From Reticulitermes speratus (Eukaryota > Arthropoda > Insecta > Blattodea > Rhinotermitidae): 64,000 nt of DNA. Below the pieces are notes generated by a model. That model was given only the letters and a program-made list of their open reading frames with translations, had not been told where the DNA came from and made no database searches. The translations under genes were made by a program, and so were the position numbers. The first letter of the stretch is position 1, and every line of letters starts with the position of its first letter. The stretch covers positions 32,408,089 to 32,472,088 of the forward strand of contig JAJKFL010000002.1 in assembly GCA_021186555.1 (NCBI GenBank). The letters run 5' to 3'. Positions 24,894-35,587 of the stretch are shown here, piece after piece.

Positions 24894-25614
24894 TCCCAAG
24901 CAGGAAATGGAAAAAACAGAAAAGTTTAATTTATAAATACTGGAAGGGTAATCAAAAGAACCATCCTCTCTGTCTAACTAATTAGTTGGACTGAAAATGT
25001 CTTTTTAAATTGTGTGTGACAGCAGTAAACTGGTATTGTCCAGAAAACAAATGACATAAACATAATTGTCATTGTAATGAATCTGTCACACAGAAATGTA
25101 TCCGTGGAAACACTGAACCCATTGACAAACTGAGGCCATTTTTAAAACTCCCCTGTGAAGACATATTACCATTCACTCCTGTAATTTGTCTTTAACTGAA
25201 AAAAATGGACACTTTAGACCAGTCATTTATATGGACAGGGACAATTTCATTAATTGATGCCAGAAAGACTGTGTGATAAATCATCTGAAGATCTGTCCTG
25301 TGCTCTCACATGATACATTGTTACAGTCACTGTTAAATTTGTTATTTATTTTCTTAACAGTGCAAAATTTGCTGCTACTTAGAAAGCTGTGCTTAATCAT
25401 TATTCATTTAGTTTCACATGAAATTTAACAGATAAGACAGTTTCTTCTGTTACTCTTCCACTAATTACTATGTTTATAAATGGAATGTGCATTAACTAGT
25501 GTGACAGACTGTACTGACTTACTTGAACTGCACATTTATTGTACTGTGAATACTGATTGGCTGTACAACTTCTTTACGACATGTGAGTAAGTCAGAAAAT
25601 TTGTGTTGACTCAC

Positions 25615-25740
25615 CTCCACATACACAGACATACTAGTGTCAATACAATAATGACCACTGCTGCTACAGATGCACCCACTGCTACTCCAAGAACTTCACC
25701 ATCCACTTCACACTGTGAGCCATAGAAGTTACTTGAACAG
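25615..25740 (-). CDS. SEA/EGF membrane protein, EGF end and transmembrane exon
   Basis: Acceptor GTCTACAG, donor AG|GTGAGT, phases 1 base in and 2 bases out. It encodes the last half of an EGF module (CSSNFYGSQCE) and, after VDGE, a hydrophobic segment VLGVAVGASVAAVVIIVLTL continuing VCLCMW before a basic stretch. This is the only clear membrane helix in the gene. Upstream cysteines and glycosylation sites are therefore extracellular and downstream sequence cytoplasmic (type I). Confidence 0.9.
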
Positions 25741-26584
25741 CTGTAGACAGAACACAGTATATTGATACATTGTGGACCCCGTGTTAGAAAGAGACCCCTT
25801 GTCATATCCAGTGGTCTGAGCTAATGACAGTTTTGTTAAATAAACCACAAAATAAAATGTTTAGATAGTGAGTGCTATTCGTCCTTTCTGCTGACAATAT
25901 AAAATTATATATTTATCATGACGTATAGGCATTACTTTGCAAGACATGTAGGTGATACAATGCAGAAAAATACTTTGATTATAATACTAAAGAAAAATAT
26001 TAATACTTTTAATCTTATGCTTATCCCTTTACAAGTAAAAATTGCTTTCTGTGTATATTGCACAGGTATCTGCTACTCTAAGACTGCTGCAAAACATTAC
26101 AGGTTGACCTAGAAATGAGCAGTTAAAAATAAATAAAAGGATTTTCAAACGTACTGTGCAGTATTGTATATAAATAGGGATATTGTTAGGAGAAAGCATC
26201 TGTATAAGATATTAGGGCAATAAGAAAGCAAGCTGGGACTTGCAAACAGCTGAAATTTTTAACACTGTGTACATGCTTTTTCCACCTACAGCTACTCAAA
26301 AGGGAGACATGAAATTCTGTGGTGTGACTGGAAATCTGATGAAGACACAGTTCTTTTATGAAATGAATTATTCCTCTTAATTCTGTAGAAAATATTGTCA
26401 GTCACCTGTATATTGAATGTTTATGCCATAATTTAATTCAACTTACAGAAGTGTAGAAATTTGTATTAAATCTGAGTGTCCATCCATAAAACAAAAATCT
26501 TCACTGCTTCATTACAAAAAATTTGAAGAAAAATTCCACTGACTCAAGATTTGCATCTTGTGGAACATTATGTCATGCTATATG

Positions 26585-26750
26585 GTAGACAGTTACAAAC
26601 ATTTTGAAGGATCATAGTGCCGCCTTCACCTTCAGGGTCAAGCAGTGCCTTGGACAGCTTGACCCTGAAGATGAACGCGCTATGATTCTTTAAAACGTCA
26701 ATAAATATTTACCAATAAATATTTACCAATCAACATGGCATAACATCCCA
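26585..26750 (+). mobile_element. Decayed palindromic hammerhead-type element
   Basis: Inverted arms: CTTCAGGGTCAAGC (26630s) against GCTTGACCCTGAAG (26657-26670), with flanking GGATCATAGTGC / GCGCTATGATTC. The core CTGAAGA at 26665-26671 is intact but GAAAC has become AAAAC before GTC (26697-26699). ATTTACCAATAAAT is duplicated in tandem just after. It ends with CATAACATCCCAGAA, like the related copies. Confidence 0.5.
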
Positions 26751-27055
26751 GAAACATGGATATTCAGCAACACTGCTGTAAGAACCTCAAATCTCCAATG
26801 CACAAGAACAATGATCAGTCATGTATATTCATTTCTCCTATGACAAAATCCATCCTGGTACAAATTGTGTGTGTGTGTGTGTAAATGCGTCTTTATGTAT
26901 GTGTGAGGGTGCGTGTGTAGATCCAAGTTCGCTCTGATGAATGTTCTGTCCTGCCTTATGCATGTCACATGAATGTATCAGTTTACAAAAGAAGAATATA
27001 TATGGTCATATAAACATTAGCTGTAAATGCTAGAAGTCATATTGTGGTGTGGATC

Positions 27056-27354
27056 AGTTCATTCAATTTTTTCTTTTTTCTTCCTATGGCTCGACAGTCC
27101 TGTATGGGCCTGGGCCTCCTCGTTTCGTCGAGGTTTCATGATCACACACATTTGAGACACACCACAGTCGGTAAGACTCCTCTGGACAAGGGACCAGCTC
27201 GTCGCAGAGACCTCTACCTGACAACACACAACACTCACAAGAGACAGACATCCATGCCCCCGGTGGGATTCGAACCCACGATCCTAGTTAGCGAGCGGCC
27301 GAAGACCCACGCCTTAGACCGCACGGCCACTGGGATCGGCATAGTTCATTCAAT
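27056..27354 (-). mobile_element. Full-length tRNA-derived SINE with 12-bp target site duplication
   Basis: AGTTCATTCAAT occurs at 27056-27067 and 27343-27354. Read on the - strand the insert starts GCCGATCCCAGTGGCCGTGC (tRNA-like), has a perfect B box GGGTTCGAATCCC near 27270-27282, continues with the body ACCTCGACGAAACGAGGAGG, and ends in an A-rich tail (27068-27082). A second member of this family is at 45938-46197 and a head fragment at 53822-53890. Confidence 0.85.
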
Positions 27355-27524
27355 AATATCGAGAAAATATAATATGAATAGTATTTCATTCATAGTATAT
27401 GTACTGAAGCTTGCAATGCTGACCTATAACTTTGCTGTAAAAGTGTAAGTGGTGCATTCAGGAGATAGCATATCTTACAACCACTGTGCTACTTTCTATG
27501 GAAAAACAAGTTGAACAGTCTTAC

Positions 27525-27741
27525 TAGCACACTGGCTGCCCTGCTTCGTAACGGCACTCTCCACGACTACTGCAGTGCTCGGGGGAGCAGGTTTCACATT
27601 GACGACCACTGCGATGAGGATTCCCAATCCAAGGGTCCCGGTAGCCCTCAGGACAAGAACAGCGAAATGAACCAAACACATTACTACAGTGGGCCTGATG
27701 GTGACAGTCATGAAGTTCTCGACTGGTACACTCATCCACAT
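27525..27741 (-). CDS. SEA/EGF membrane protein, calcium-binding EGF exon
   Basis: Acceptor CCTCTTGCAG, donor TA|GTAAGA. It encodes DVDECTSRELHDCHHQAHC, then SNVFGSFRCSCPEGY. D-x-D-E-C is the calcium-binding EGF signature, and C-x-N-x4-F-x-C-x-C is the Asp/Asn beta-hydroxylation consensus. After the sixth Cys (QCETC) a second EGF begins (CSPEHCSSRGEC...QPVC) and is completed by the next exon. Entry phase (G|AT) and exit phase (TA|C) agree with both neighbours. Confidence 0.92.
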
Positions 27742-28210
27742 CTGCAAGAGGTCACGAACCAATAAATGCATTGAAGAAACACAGCTCTGTGATATATAGT
27801 TAGGTAGCCCTCAGAGTGTTAGAAGAATTCCTGCATTAGGTGTGGAGGAAGGATTTTTTGCAGTCATTCCTGCCTCCCAAGGAAACACTGACAATATCCT
27901 GACCCTAATTTCATTATGAACCTCATAAGTTTCATAATGAAATCAGGAGAAGAATAAAGTCCCATATAAATGGTGGTATCTAACTCACTTCACTGAACAG
28001 CAACAGTCCTTGAGAAAGTGATATTTGCTCAGCTGGTTAGCTTAAGGGTTCCACAGAACTAGACAGTAGGGTAGATTATTTATGTTTCTGTTCTCATAGT
28101 TTTTCTCCATTTCTTGCTGATCTTCACAAAAAATTGTGTTTCATTATTACAGAATCATTATACAAACACTTAAGTATTGGTATCACGTATGAACTAACAC
28201 TGTGCATTAC
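27742..28210 (-). other. Intron of SEA/EGF gene
   Basis: GTAATG to CTTGCAG, 469 bp. Contains a short inverted repeat (ATTTCATTATGAACCTCAT / AGTTTCATAATGAAATC near 27908-27945). Nothing else. Confidence 0.75.
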
Positions 28211-28496
28211 CTTGCAGCTGTGATATGGAACCAGGTGGACTATCAACCCACAGTGCACTGTGGCCCACATTATTGTTCCTTCTGTGGATGACTCCTAGCA
28301 GGTGGCGCTGTATGTCATGTCGCACAGCTGGTCTGAGAGTCTCCACACTCTCCTCCAACTGTAGAGTCAGGTTAACGTACACTGCTCCCCGTTTGGAACC
28401 ACCGGGCTCTGCACCTCCTGGCACAGTATACAGGCCATTGACACGCACACCCATGAAGTCATCGGAAAATGGTGTCATCAGCATTGCAGAATCAAT
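28211..28496 (-). CDS. SEA/EGF membrane protein, SEA domain exon (C-terminal part)
   Basis: Acceptor ATTGCTAG (28497-28498), donor CAAG|GTAATG, phase 0 in and 1 out. It encodes IDSAMLMTPFSDDFMGVRVN, then GLYTVPGG, and the strand KRGAVYVNLTLQLEE. This matches the SEA fold: helix, beta hairpin, and the loop where autoproteolytic SEA domains have GSVVV. Here the loop reads G-A-V-Y-V, with Ala replacing the nucleophilic Ser, so self-cleavage is doubtful. NLT is a possible N-glycosylation site. Confidence 0.85.
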
Positions 28497-28556
28497 CTAG
28501 CAATGAAACATAGAAAGATAAGTTCGTCAGATTTAAGCTTTTCATGACAGTGACTG

Positions 28557-28737
28557 TGAAGATTACTGTCTTCTGGGATGTACTGCCATGTAGTCTGGTA
28601 GTAAGTACCAACACGTCAGAGCAGCCTACTGACTCTGCCTTCAAGACAGAAAACATAGAGACATCAGATTTCTCTGAAATGTTAGTACCTAGCTACCAGA
28701 CTGCACAGTGTCACATCATAAAAGACAGTAATCTTCA
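28557..28737. mobile_element. 181-bp MITE with ~45-bp imperfect terminal inverted repeats
   Basis: Left end TGAAGATTACTGTCTTCTGG ... TAGTCTGGTA; right end TACCAGACTG ... AAGACAGTAATCTTCA. The ends are inverted copies with a few mismatches. Terminal fragments of the same family occur at 2.0, 11.8, 22.7 and 54.3 kb. The + strand ORF through it (KITVFWDV...) is a repeat-encoded shadow that I associate with Blattodea sequence data. Confidence 0.75.
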
Positions 28738-29198
28738 AAAACGTGCTTTTTTTTACATGAAGCAGTGTAATGTTTTAGAAGTTAGGCAGGAGTGGTTATA
28801 TTTTCCTTAGGTTATTTTGATGGTTTTTTGAATAAGATTATCCCTTGCACCCATTTCATTGTTTGACTTTCCATTGTCTACATTCTGTGAAAAGTGACTT
28901 AAAATTCTACACAACATGGTACATTATTATGAACAGTCTTATATTTCTACTTTAAAGTGACACCATCCAATGTTTACACTGGTGTCCTGTGTCAACAAAA
29001 GTAACAAATTTTTTAAATTATATTAGGGCCCAACACATTAACACTCCCCCATTTTCTGAGCAGGTGCTGTTATCAAACCCATGGAAATGTCACCTACTGC
29101 TATTGTTTTTAAGTATAAGTAAGTGGCATGCGTAAGACTTGAATTTACATGTAAGCATTATTGAGCCTGAAGTTCCATTTTCTAAACATAATACATGT

Positions 29199-29745
29199 GA
29201 TGAAAATTGGGTACTGTCATTAAGTTAATTCTTTAAACCTACTCTATTTGATGACAATTAGGTACCTCCATTATGTTAGTTCTTTAAACCTACTGTATAT
29301 GATGACAAATATATACTTCCATTATGTTAGTTCTTTAAACCTACTGCATTTGATGACAAATATATACTTCCATTATGTTAGTTCCTTAAACCTACTGTAT
29401 ATGGTGACAATTAGGTACTGCCATTATGTTAGTTCTTTAAACCTACTGTATATGGTGACAATTAGGTACTGCCAATATGTTAGTTCTTTAAACCTACTGT
29501 ATATGATGACAGTTGGGTACTGTCATTATGTTACTTCTTTAAATCTACTGTATATGGTGACAATTAGGTACTGCCATTATGTTAGTTCTTTAAACCTACT
29601 GTATATGGTGACAATTAGGTACTGCCATTATGTTAGTTCTTTAAACCTACTGTATATGGTGACAATTAGGTACTGCCATTATGTTAGTTCTTTAAACCTA
29701 CTGTATACAATGACAGTTGGGTACTGTCATCATGTTAGTTCTTCT
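29199..29745. repeat. 51-bp tandem repeat, about 11 copies
   Basis: The unit contains GACAATTAGGTACTGCCATT and TTAGTTCTTTAAACCTACTG. 51 is divisible by three, so one + strand frame stays open for 191 codons with a repeating 17-residue pattern (YCHYVSSLNLLY). It lies inside an intron on the other strand and has no gene context. Copies differ by scattered substitutions. Confidence 0.92.
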
Positions 29746-30136
29746 GTACACCAACTGCACCGTTTTAAACTTAATCAGGTACAGAGTAATTATGCAGTGG
29801 AACCCTTGTGCATTTCAAAATAAAACCAATTTGGATACGAATTTGAACTTTCAAAGGTCCCATCATAACGCAGTTACATGTATAACTTAAATTAAAAATC
29901 AGCTTTGTTAATGTATCTCTTATCACAGAATTCTCTTCAAAAAACTTAGTCAGTCAGGTAACTATAATGTTTAATGCAGAATAATCATATTCAATTGTTA
30001 TACTTCTCTAAAAAAAATATAAAATATATCAGAAAATTATTTCTATTTACACTAATAAAATTATGATATTACAAATTAGCGGTTTTGATACTACTGATGA
30101 CATGTTCATTGCCATTTGTAACACTGATGTACTTAC

Positions 30137-30264
30137 AGCCCGACTAGACTCCCATTCAAGTGTCTTGTATTCCTCTGACTCTGGGTTCTGTAGTTTTCCG
30201 TCCCAAACAACCCTCCTGTCATACAGGCGATCCACTCGTAAGGACATCAATATAGATACCACCC
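30137..30264 (-). CDS. SEA/EGF membrane protein, SEA domain exon (N-terminal part)
   Basis: Acceptor CTGTTTCTAG, donor GCT|GTAAGT. After the split Arg codon it encodes VVSILMSLRVDRLYDRRVVW, then DGKLQNPESEEYKTLEWESS. The first beta strand followed by L-x-[ND]-P-x-S-x-E-[FY]-x-x-L is the standard start of SEA domains. With the following exon the domain is about 130 residues, the usual size. Confidence 0.87.
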
Positions 30265-30494
30265 CTAGAAACAGATACGGCACAGGTCAGATGCAAATAC
30301 GTATATTTAGCTAATTAAACAGAAGCCACTTGCCCCAAAGCCATCTGTGATGGTGATTATTTCAGCTGCTCAAACGGAAGGAAGCAAAACATTTATTCCA
30401 AAAGGACATTAGAGAATAACACTTGCATTATAGGTGAAGCAGCTGACACTGAGCATAATTGTATGATATTGAATTTTGTCTATATATTTCCGGT

Positions 30495-30775
30495 ATGCCA
30501 GGTAGCATAGTCGGTATAGCGACTCGCTACGGGCTGAACGGTTCGGGGATCGAATCCCGGTGGGGGCGAGATTTTCCAAACCCGTCCAGACCGGCCCTCG
30601 GGCCCACCCAGCCTCCTATACAATGGGTACCTGGTCATTATCGGAGGTAAAGCGACCGGGGCGTGGCGTTAACCACCCATCCCCATCTAGCGTCCAGGTT
30701 AAGGAAAGAGTAGAGCTATACCTCTACTCCCCGTCCGTGCGTTCATGGCAGTTTATACGGTGAAATACACATTTT
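30495..30775 (+). mobile_element. Full-length tRNA-derived SINE
   Basis: tRNA-like head GTATAGCGACTCGCTACGG and B box GGATCGAATCCC. Body has GGGGCGAG, GTCCAGACCGGCCCTCGGGC and CAATGGGTACCTGG, then AAAGCGACCGGGGCG and a 3' TATACCTCTACTCC. Best preserved member of the dominant SINE family here. A 5'-truncated sister is at 55054-55305. Confidence 0.8.
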
Positions 30776-31344
30776 TACATATTCCTGTTTGCAGGTGTAC
30801 TGACATTTTTGTAAATGAAATCAGACGCCTGTAGACATTCTAAATCACGTCACTGGAATGGTTCACACACACAGTTTTGGGAATTCGTTGCTACGTGTGT
30901 CGTTGTTGGGAATGACTGTCATGAATGACATCTTAAGGAACTGAAAACAGGTTCGTTGCTGAAGCAAAAGGAGAAAAGGAAAGGGCTGTGGAAGTAAGTA
31001 GACTGCGTCAACCCGCGTAGACGCCCATTTTCAGCGCTGAATAAAGCCGACCATGAAGAGCTGTTTAACTTGGTTTATGGCTTGAGATTCCGTTAATTGC
31101 TACAATGCTCACGAATGGTGGAGACTGTGTTATGTATTTGTGTATGTTGGCCAGATGCACAGCACAATGCCCTAATAACATGAAGGTAACATTCCTCTAC
31201 GCCAATTAGAAACGTATGCATGATCTTCAAAACCACCCGCATGTGACACCAACATGCCATGTCCTCAGCCAGAGCATAAGTCTTCCTAAGACAGTCAGTT
31301 CTTTGTGTGCCCAACTGACCGCCAAACCGTGATTACATACAGGG

Positions 31345-31567
31345 GAATTGAAGTACAGCTTCACGCATTCTTAACCTCGTCACCAGATGCAGGTGAGTGG
31401 TCAGCTTCATGCTGTGGCCACTTTATGCCTAGAGGAAGAGCCCGTCGTGCCCTTTGGAGTTTGGGTCAGCCACACTCAACGTGATGGCGAAGAAAAAAAT
31501 CTGTTTCCCTCCCGGGAATCAAATCACCTGTCGCCAAGCCCGTAGTTTAATCACCATATGGACTGAA
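31345..31567 (-). mobile_element. tRNA-derived SINE
   Basis: Reverse copy: ATTCTTAACCTCGTCACCAG at the 3' end, CAGCTTCATGC body, and a tRNA-like head with CCCGGGAATCAAATC as its degenerate B box near 31515-31530. Confidence 0.6.
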
Positions 31568-31599
31568 CTACCCTCAACTATTTTATGCAACTTATCCAT

Positions 31600-31665
31600 T
31601 TAATAATATACACGACGTTTCGGACGTATGCTGTACTTCCCTTTTCAGTTGACTGGTTTTATTAT
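31600..31665 (-). mobile_element. Decayed hammerhead-type fragment
   Basis: On the - strand: CTGAAAAGGGAAGTACAGC followed by ATACGTCCGAAACGTCGTG. GAAACGTC is retained but the CTGANGA core is CTGAAAA. Confidence 0.4.
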
Positions 31666-31689
31666 GACAACACATTTTTATTCTTAGCT

Positions 31690-31972
31690 GAATGGCGACA
31701 GTTTTGATTGAATTCGGGATCTCTTGAAAGCTAAGGTCATTACTCTAAGCACTAGACCACTGTACGTAATGTAACCTACTTACGTTCCTTCCTATCCCGT
31801 AAAACAGCAAGCCACTCTGTCTTCATGCTGCCATACCTTACGGCCTGTTCTGTTCTGATGAAGGCCAATCGTACGTTGTTTTTCTTTTATTTACAGATTT
31901 AGCGACGACTGCGGTCGAAGCCGGGACCATTTGAGCGACACTACAATACGCTAACCACTAGACACCAGGCGC
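31690..31972 (-). mobile_element. Two tRNA-like fragments
   Basis: On the - strand 31902-31972 begins GGGGCGCCTGGTGTCTAGTG, then GTTAGCGT and CCCGGCTTCGACC, like a tRNA-derived SINE head. 31690-31775 carries GTGGTCTAGTGCTTAGAGTA and a degenerate B box. Neither folds as an obvious functional tRNA (acceptor stems do not pair). Confidence 0.4.
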
Positions 31973-32392
31973 CCCATTACAATCCTTCGTGAGCTACCTT
32001 GTACTTGAGCATCAGCCATGAAGGCGTGTAGAGTAGAAGCATTCAACATAAACACGGCTGATGGCTCAAGACGTCTTCATTGAATTTACATATTACTGTA
32101 AACCGCGGATACGTTAATGGGAATGACATGCCATGACATGGCGGCGACGATGATTATGGATGGTAGTGCTGAATAATCAAGCAGGCGCACCTAATAACTG
32201 GCGGATTTGCTTGTATCAAAGGGCGTTCGGAGTGAAATCACTTTAAGTGGTGCACTTGCAAGGGTTTGTTTTAACTACATGCATTATACAGGCGTCAGGG
32301 AAGTGGTTACACATGTCGGAGTTAAAATCTATATTAATTTCTTTTGTATTTGAACTACTTGTTCTTTTCTCTAGATCTTAGGGTGTTCTGAG

Positions 32393-32625
32393 AGCCGAGG
32401 TAGCTCAGTCAGTAACGTGACAAGGCTGAACAACCAGACTTCGGTGCTCGAATGGGGACATTCCGTCCGGAGAGGCCCTATTGTCCATTCACCCTCCTAC
32501 GCAGTGGGTACAGGTGTTCTTCGGTCTTGGGCGTGAAGCATACCTCTATTTAGTGTCGACGTCAAGAATACATGGAGTTATACAAGTACCTCAACTTCTG
32601 CATACATCTTCACATCATGATGCTT
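32393..32625 (+). mobile_element. tRNA-derived SINE
   Basis: Head GAGCCGAGGTAGCTCAGTCA with degenerate B box GGTGCTCGAATGG, body CGCAGTGGGTACAGG, 3' region CAAGAATACATGGAG. Confidence 0.6.
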
Positions 32626-32899
32626 AGTTAAGCGCCTTTGTTATGAGTTGTATTTTCTTTATTATAAGTGTAATAATTCCTACAGGGAGGTCAGAGTTTG
32701 CTGTATTGATTATAAAGGTCTGGAAAGAATGAAGGATGCCTAATTTTATTTAAGTGCCTTCGAATACATGTAATTACTAACAAAAAAAACTGCCAGTTTA
32801 CCAGATCTAGGAGTACTTGAAATCTTGATTTCAGGCTTCCGCCGCGATGTTGATTAGATCTGCGCTCTTCTGGGATATTACGCGGCGTCGTGTGGTAAT

Positions 32900-32950
32900 T
32901 GTTTACCGACGTTTCGGGACAACGTATCGGTCCCATCTTCAAGGGTCAAG
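32900..32950 (-). ncRNA. Hammerhead-like motif, left arm
   Basis: On the - strand: TTGACC, then CTTGAAGA (core at 32936-32942 with U in place of C3 or one extra U), stem II GGGAC/GTCCC, GAAAC (32911-32915), GTC (32908-32910), GGTAA. Stem III is a C-G pair with no loop, so an active fold would require a dimer. Confidence 0.5.
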
Positions 32951-32976
32951 AGTCCTTTTCTTTTCTTCTCGGACTG

Positions 32977-33025
32977 TTGACCCGTGAAGATGGGAACGAT
33001 ACGTTGTCCCGAAACGTCGGTAAAC
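32977..33025 (+). ncRNA. Hammerhead-like motif, right arm
   Basis: GACC, then GTGAAGA (32984-32990), stem II GGGAA...GTCCC (one mismatch against the left arm), GAAAC (33011-33015), GTC, GGTAA. C3 is G here, which breaks the C3-G8 pair. Confidence 0.5.
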
Positions 33026-33097
33026 AATTACCACACGACGCCGCGTAATGACCCAGAAGAGCGCAGATCAGTACTTGAAGTGTTATAAATCTTCATA

Positions 33098-33300
33098 TAC
33101 GAGGGTCGGGCAGGAAGTATTCGTAACTTTGCCATGTACATATTTTAGTTATTTTTTCAACTCTAATAGAAACAGTTCAGTTTTAATTGTACTGCCATCT
33201 ACCGCATTTCCACGTAGTCCCCGCCACAACTAAGGTATTTATCATACCGTAGGACGAGGTTTTCTGTTCTTTATTGATAGAACTCCGTGTCCTGTGTTAG
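33098..33300. mobile_element. Possible mariner-like terminal fragment
   Basis: Begins TATACGAGGGTCGGGCAGGA, which resembles mariner terminal repeats of the TACGAGGGTCG type preceded by TA. No second terminus found. Tentative. Confidence 0.3.
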
Positions 33301-35416
33301 AAACACCAGGCACTGTGTCGCAACTGTCCCCACATCGCGATTATCTTTATATTTTTGATGGCCAAGATGGTGCCTCGGTGCTTGTAAAGAAGTCTGTCGG
33401 TGTCACACCAGGGCTGTGTGTGATGTTCCAAGGTTCCCTACTTACGAAATTATACGCCATGTGAACTTATTTTCGAATCGATTTGAAGATTAATTTTACA
33501 TATATTTCAGACATTGCACTTGAGAATGTCATTCTTCGTAGACCACAGCTTTGAAATGGTTGCATGATATTTGTAGTTCTGTGCATTAACTTTCGCGGTT
33601 TTAACCCTTAGCTTTGGTAGTTGGCTGTCAGAGGACGATTGTGACTCTTGAGTTTTTAGTTCGATATTACAAAGTCTGTTAAATTAACAATTCACCTAAC
33701 TGTTCACTAGCATTACTTCAGATGACTTATGCCTTTATGGCAGTACGTCATTAAGAGTCAGAAATATCCTGTGAACAAACGTCCCTTACTCAAGAGAATG
33801 CAGTTGACCAGCACAGCGTGGATAGAGTCCCTTAACACTCACAACGATGGTCGGGGGGAAAACGTATAGATCCTGTCAAAAACACGAGTCTGTATCACTG
33901 CATCACCTTTCCACTGGTCACCATTAGTTGGGTGTTTTTCATTTATAACAAGCTTGAAGTCAAATTTGTGAGCAACTCAAACCACACAGAACTCTACAAA
34001 AGTAACTGCATTATCTTACATCCACAAAACGCGACTGAACTTCTGCCCAATGTATTTTTAACGGGAATACATCGGTTACTGGCCACAAGCAAAGAATGGT
34101 CGGTTTTCCTCAGTGCAAACCACTGCCTAGGTCAAGTAGAAACTCCACAGTCACACTCTGTGAACTGTTTTGGAGGGATGTGCTTCAAGTCCAATAGCGA
34201 TTTGCAGTGCCACTGAACAAGTTCTTACAGCATTCATTTTAACTGACAATACATTCTGAAAGTGGCCATCTTCATGTTGGATACTCATTTTGTCTCATTT
34301 TTTATTGCTAAATGTGTAACACTACCAATACCTTCAAGGACATTTATGCATTTGCAACGTCCACAATTACATGATGCAGTATATGTAGATGTCTTCATTT
34401 CTGATTTCTACCGTACATCAAATCGTGAATTGTACCATGTAGCTTGTATTCTGGGAATATTTGCCACTCAAATTAATAAATGCATGCAATATATATGAGT
34501 ATATACAATACCGTCTGCTTCCCACAACCGTCGCAGTATATGTACGTTGCTTAAACCTAAAAGCATTAATTACTATGGTTACTTTGGTTGGTATCATTAT
34601 TATGGCTGCATGTGCTTACTACTGTTTGCTACTGTTATTACGCACTCTATAGTTAGTACTAGTCACTCTGTGGTTACTCAGCTTCAGAAGTAACAAAATT
34701 TGCATCCTTTTCGAGGATCTAACTACAAAACCTTCACACATTTGTATATAACTACCGATTTTAGGAAATGAAACCTACAATAACGAGGTGATCTCCAGGC
34801 ACATAACATCCAAATAAAAGTTTATCAAATCCATCTACTGGTCCATGACTTGAAATATGTGGACAGACAAACATGGCCACTGTTTATGATTATTTTTAGA
34901 AACACTGTGCAAGAAACCCATAATAAGAGGCAGGAGAACATACATGGACCACTGCTGTGACAGATGTCTGCCTGTTTAAATTCGACTAAACTATTCTAAT
35001 GGTCTGTGGACAACAGAAGCAGTGCCTTATATAACAGGCAGCTGAAAGCACAGGGTCCAACTAGAATGGCACTACAAATTAACTCACTTCTGAGTTAAAG
35101 TTGAGAAGCTAACAGATGCTGTACTCTTCCAGACATTCTGTGACTTTTATGGAACCTGGCAGCTTATTAAACTGTTGAAAGCAGCCGGCCGCTTGTTCCT
35201 GTCTTGGACCAGACGAATCCACTTCACGGCCGCACAACTTGTTTGTTATTATGTATTTTGATATTATCCTATCTATGCCTAGGTCTTCTCAATAACGTCT
35301 TCCCTTCAAGTTTCCTGACACTGCTTTAAGAAATGTATTTAAATTTTACTGAAGTATTCCAAGTTGAAGACACTAGCCTAGAAGATATGTAAGCAGTACA
35401 GATATGTGTGACTTAC

Positions 35417-35587
35417 TTCTGCATGGCTCTCTGTGCTTACGGCGGCTGTATCCAGGTCTGCAGTGACATGAAGAGACTCCCAGCTCGGTGCGACACATTT
35501 CGTTCTGTGCTGAGTCACATGTGGAATCATCGCCCACAGTGCACATGTCTATCCTGTAAGGAAGTGTGCTCTTACAGTCTGCTGTAG
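35417..35587 (-). CDS. SEA/EGF membrane protein, EGF-like exon upstream of SEA
   Basis: Donor AGAA|GTAAGT at 35416-35415. Acceptor TTGTCTTCAG (35588-35589), with alternative AGs 6 and 9 bases further in. It encodes TADCKSTLPYRIDMCTVG, then DDSTCDSAQNEMCRTEL, then SSCHCRPGYSRRKHREPC. Six-cysteine spacing with C-x-C-x-x-G-[FY] is EGF-like. It joins in frame to the SEA exon downstream. It needs a phase-1 exon upstream, which the exon at 36898-37008 does not supply. Confidence 0.85.

Larger units (their letters stand above)
23606..25614 (-). other. Intron of SEA/EGF gene
   Basis: GTGAGT to CAATAG. Contains a LINE 3' fragment with a (TAA)n tail (24279-24665) and a truncated SINE (24700-24893), both minus strand. 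Nothing else supported. Confidence 0.75.
25741..27524 (-). other. Intron of SEA/EGF gene
   Basis: GTAAGA to CTACAG. Contains a hammerhead-type palindromic fragment (26585-26750), a (GT)n run (26868-26881) and a complete SINE with target duplications (27056-27354). Confidence 0.75.
28497..30136 (-). other. Intron of SEA/EGF gene
   Basis: GTAAGT to TTGCTAG. Contains a complete MITE (28557-28737) and a 51-bp tandem repeat (29199-29745). No other exon seen. Confidence 0.75.
32815..33072. mobile_element. Palindromic hammerhead-bearing element
   Basis: Inverted arms of about 100 bp: GCGCTCTTCTGGGATATTAC to CCATCTTCAAGGGTCAA on the left, mirrored by TTGACCCGTGAAGATGGG to GCGTAATGACCCAGAAGAGC on the right, around a 30-bp spacer. 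Each arm carries a ribozyme-like motif. The left flank GGCTTCCGCCGCG is shared with the copies at 41.5 and 61.9 kb, defining one family. Confidence 0.75.
30265..35416 (-). other. Intron of SEA/EGF gene (5.15 kb)
   Basis: GTAAGT to TTTCTAG, the longest intron within the resolved gene. It holds SINEs at 30.5, 31.4 and 32.4 kb, two tRNA-like fragments at 31.7-31.97 kb, a palindromic hammerhead element (32815-33072) and a possible mariner terminus (33098-33300). From 33450 to 35410 I see nothing beyond unannotated AT-rich sequence. Confidence 0.75.

Noticed and set aside
27255-27342. Possible genuine tRNA gene (perfect B box)
   Set aside because: The tRNA-like head continues into a SINE body with an A-rich tail and is bounded by target duplications, so it is a retroposon.
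33932-34498. Two consecutive + strand ORFs of 94 and 78 codons
   Set aside because: No homology recognised, separated by stops, inside an intron of the opposite-strand gene, and not coding-like in composition.
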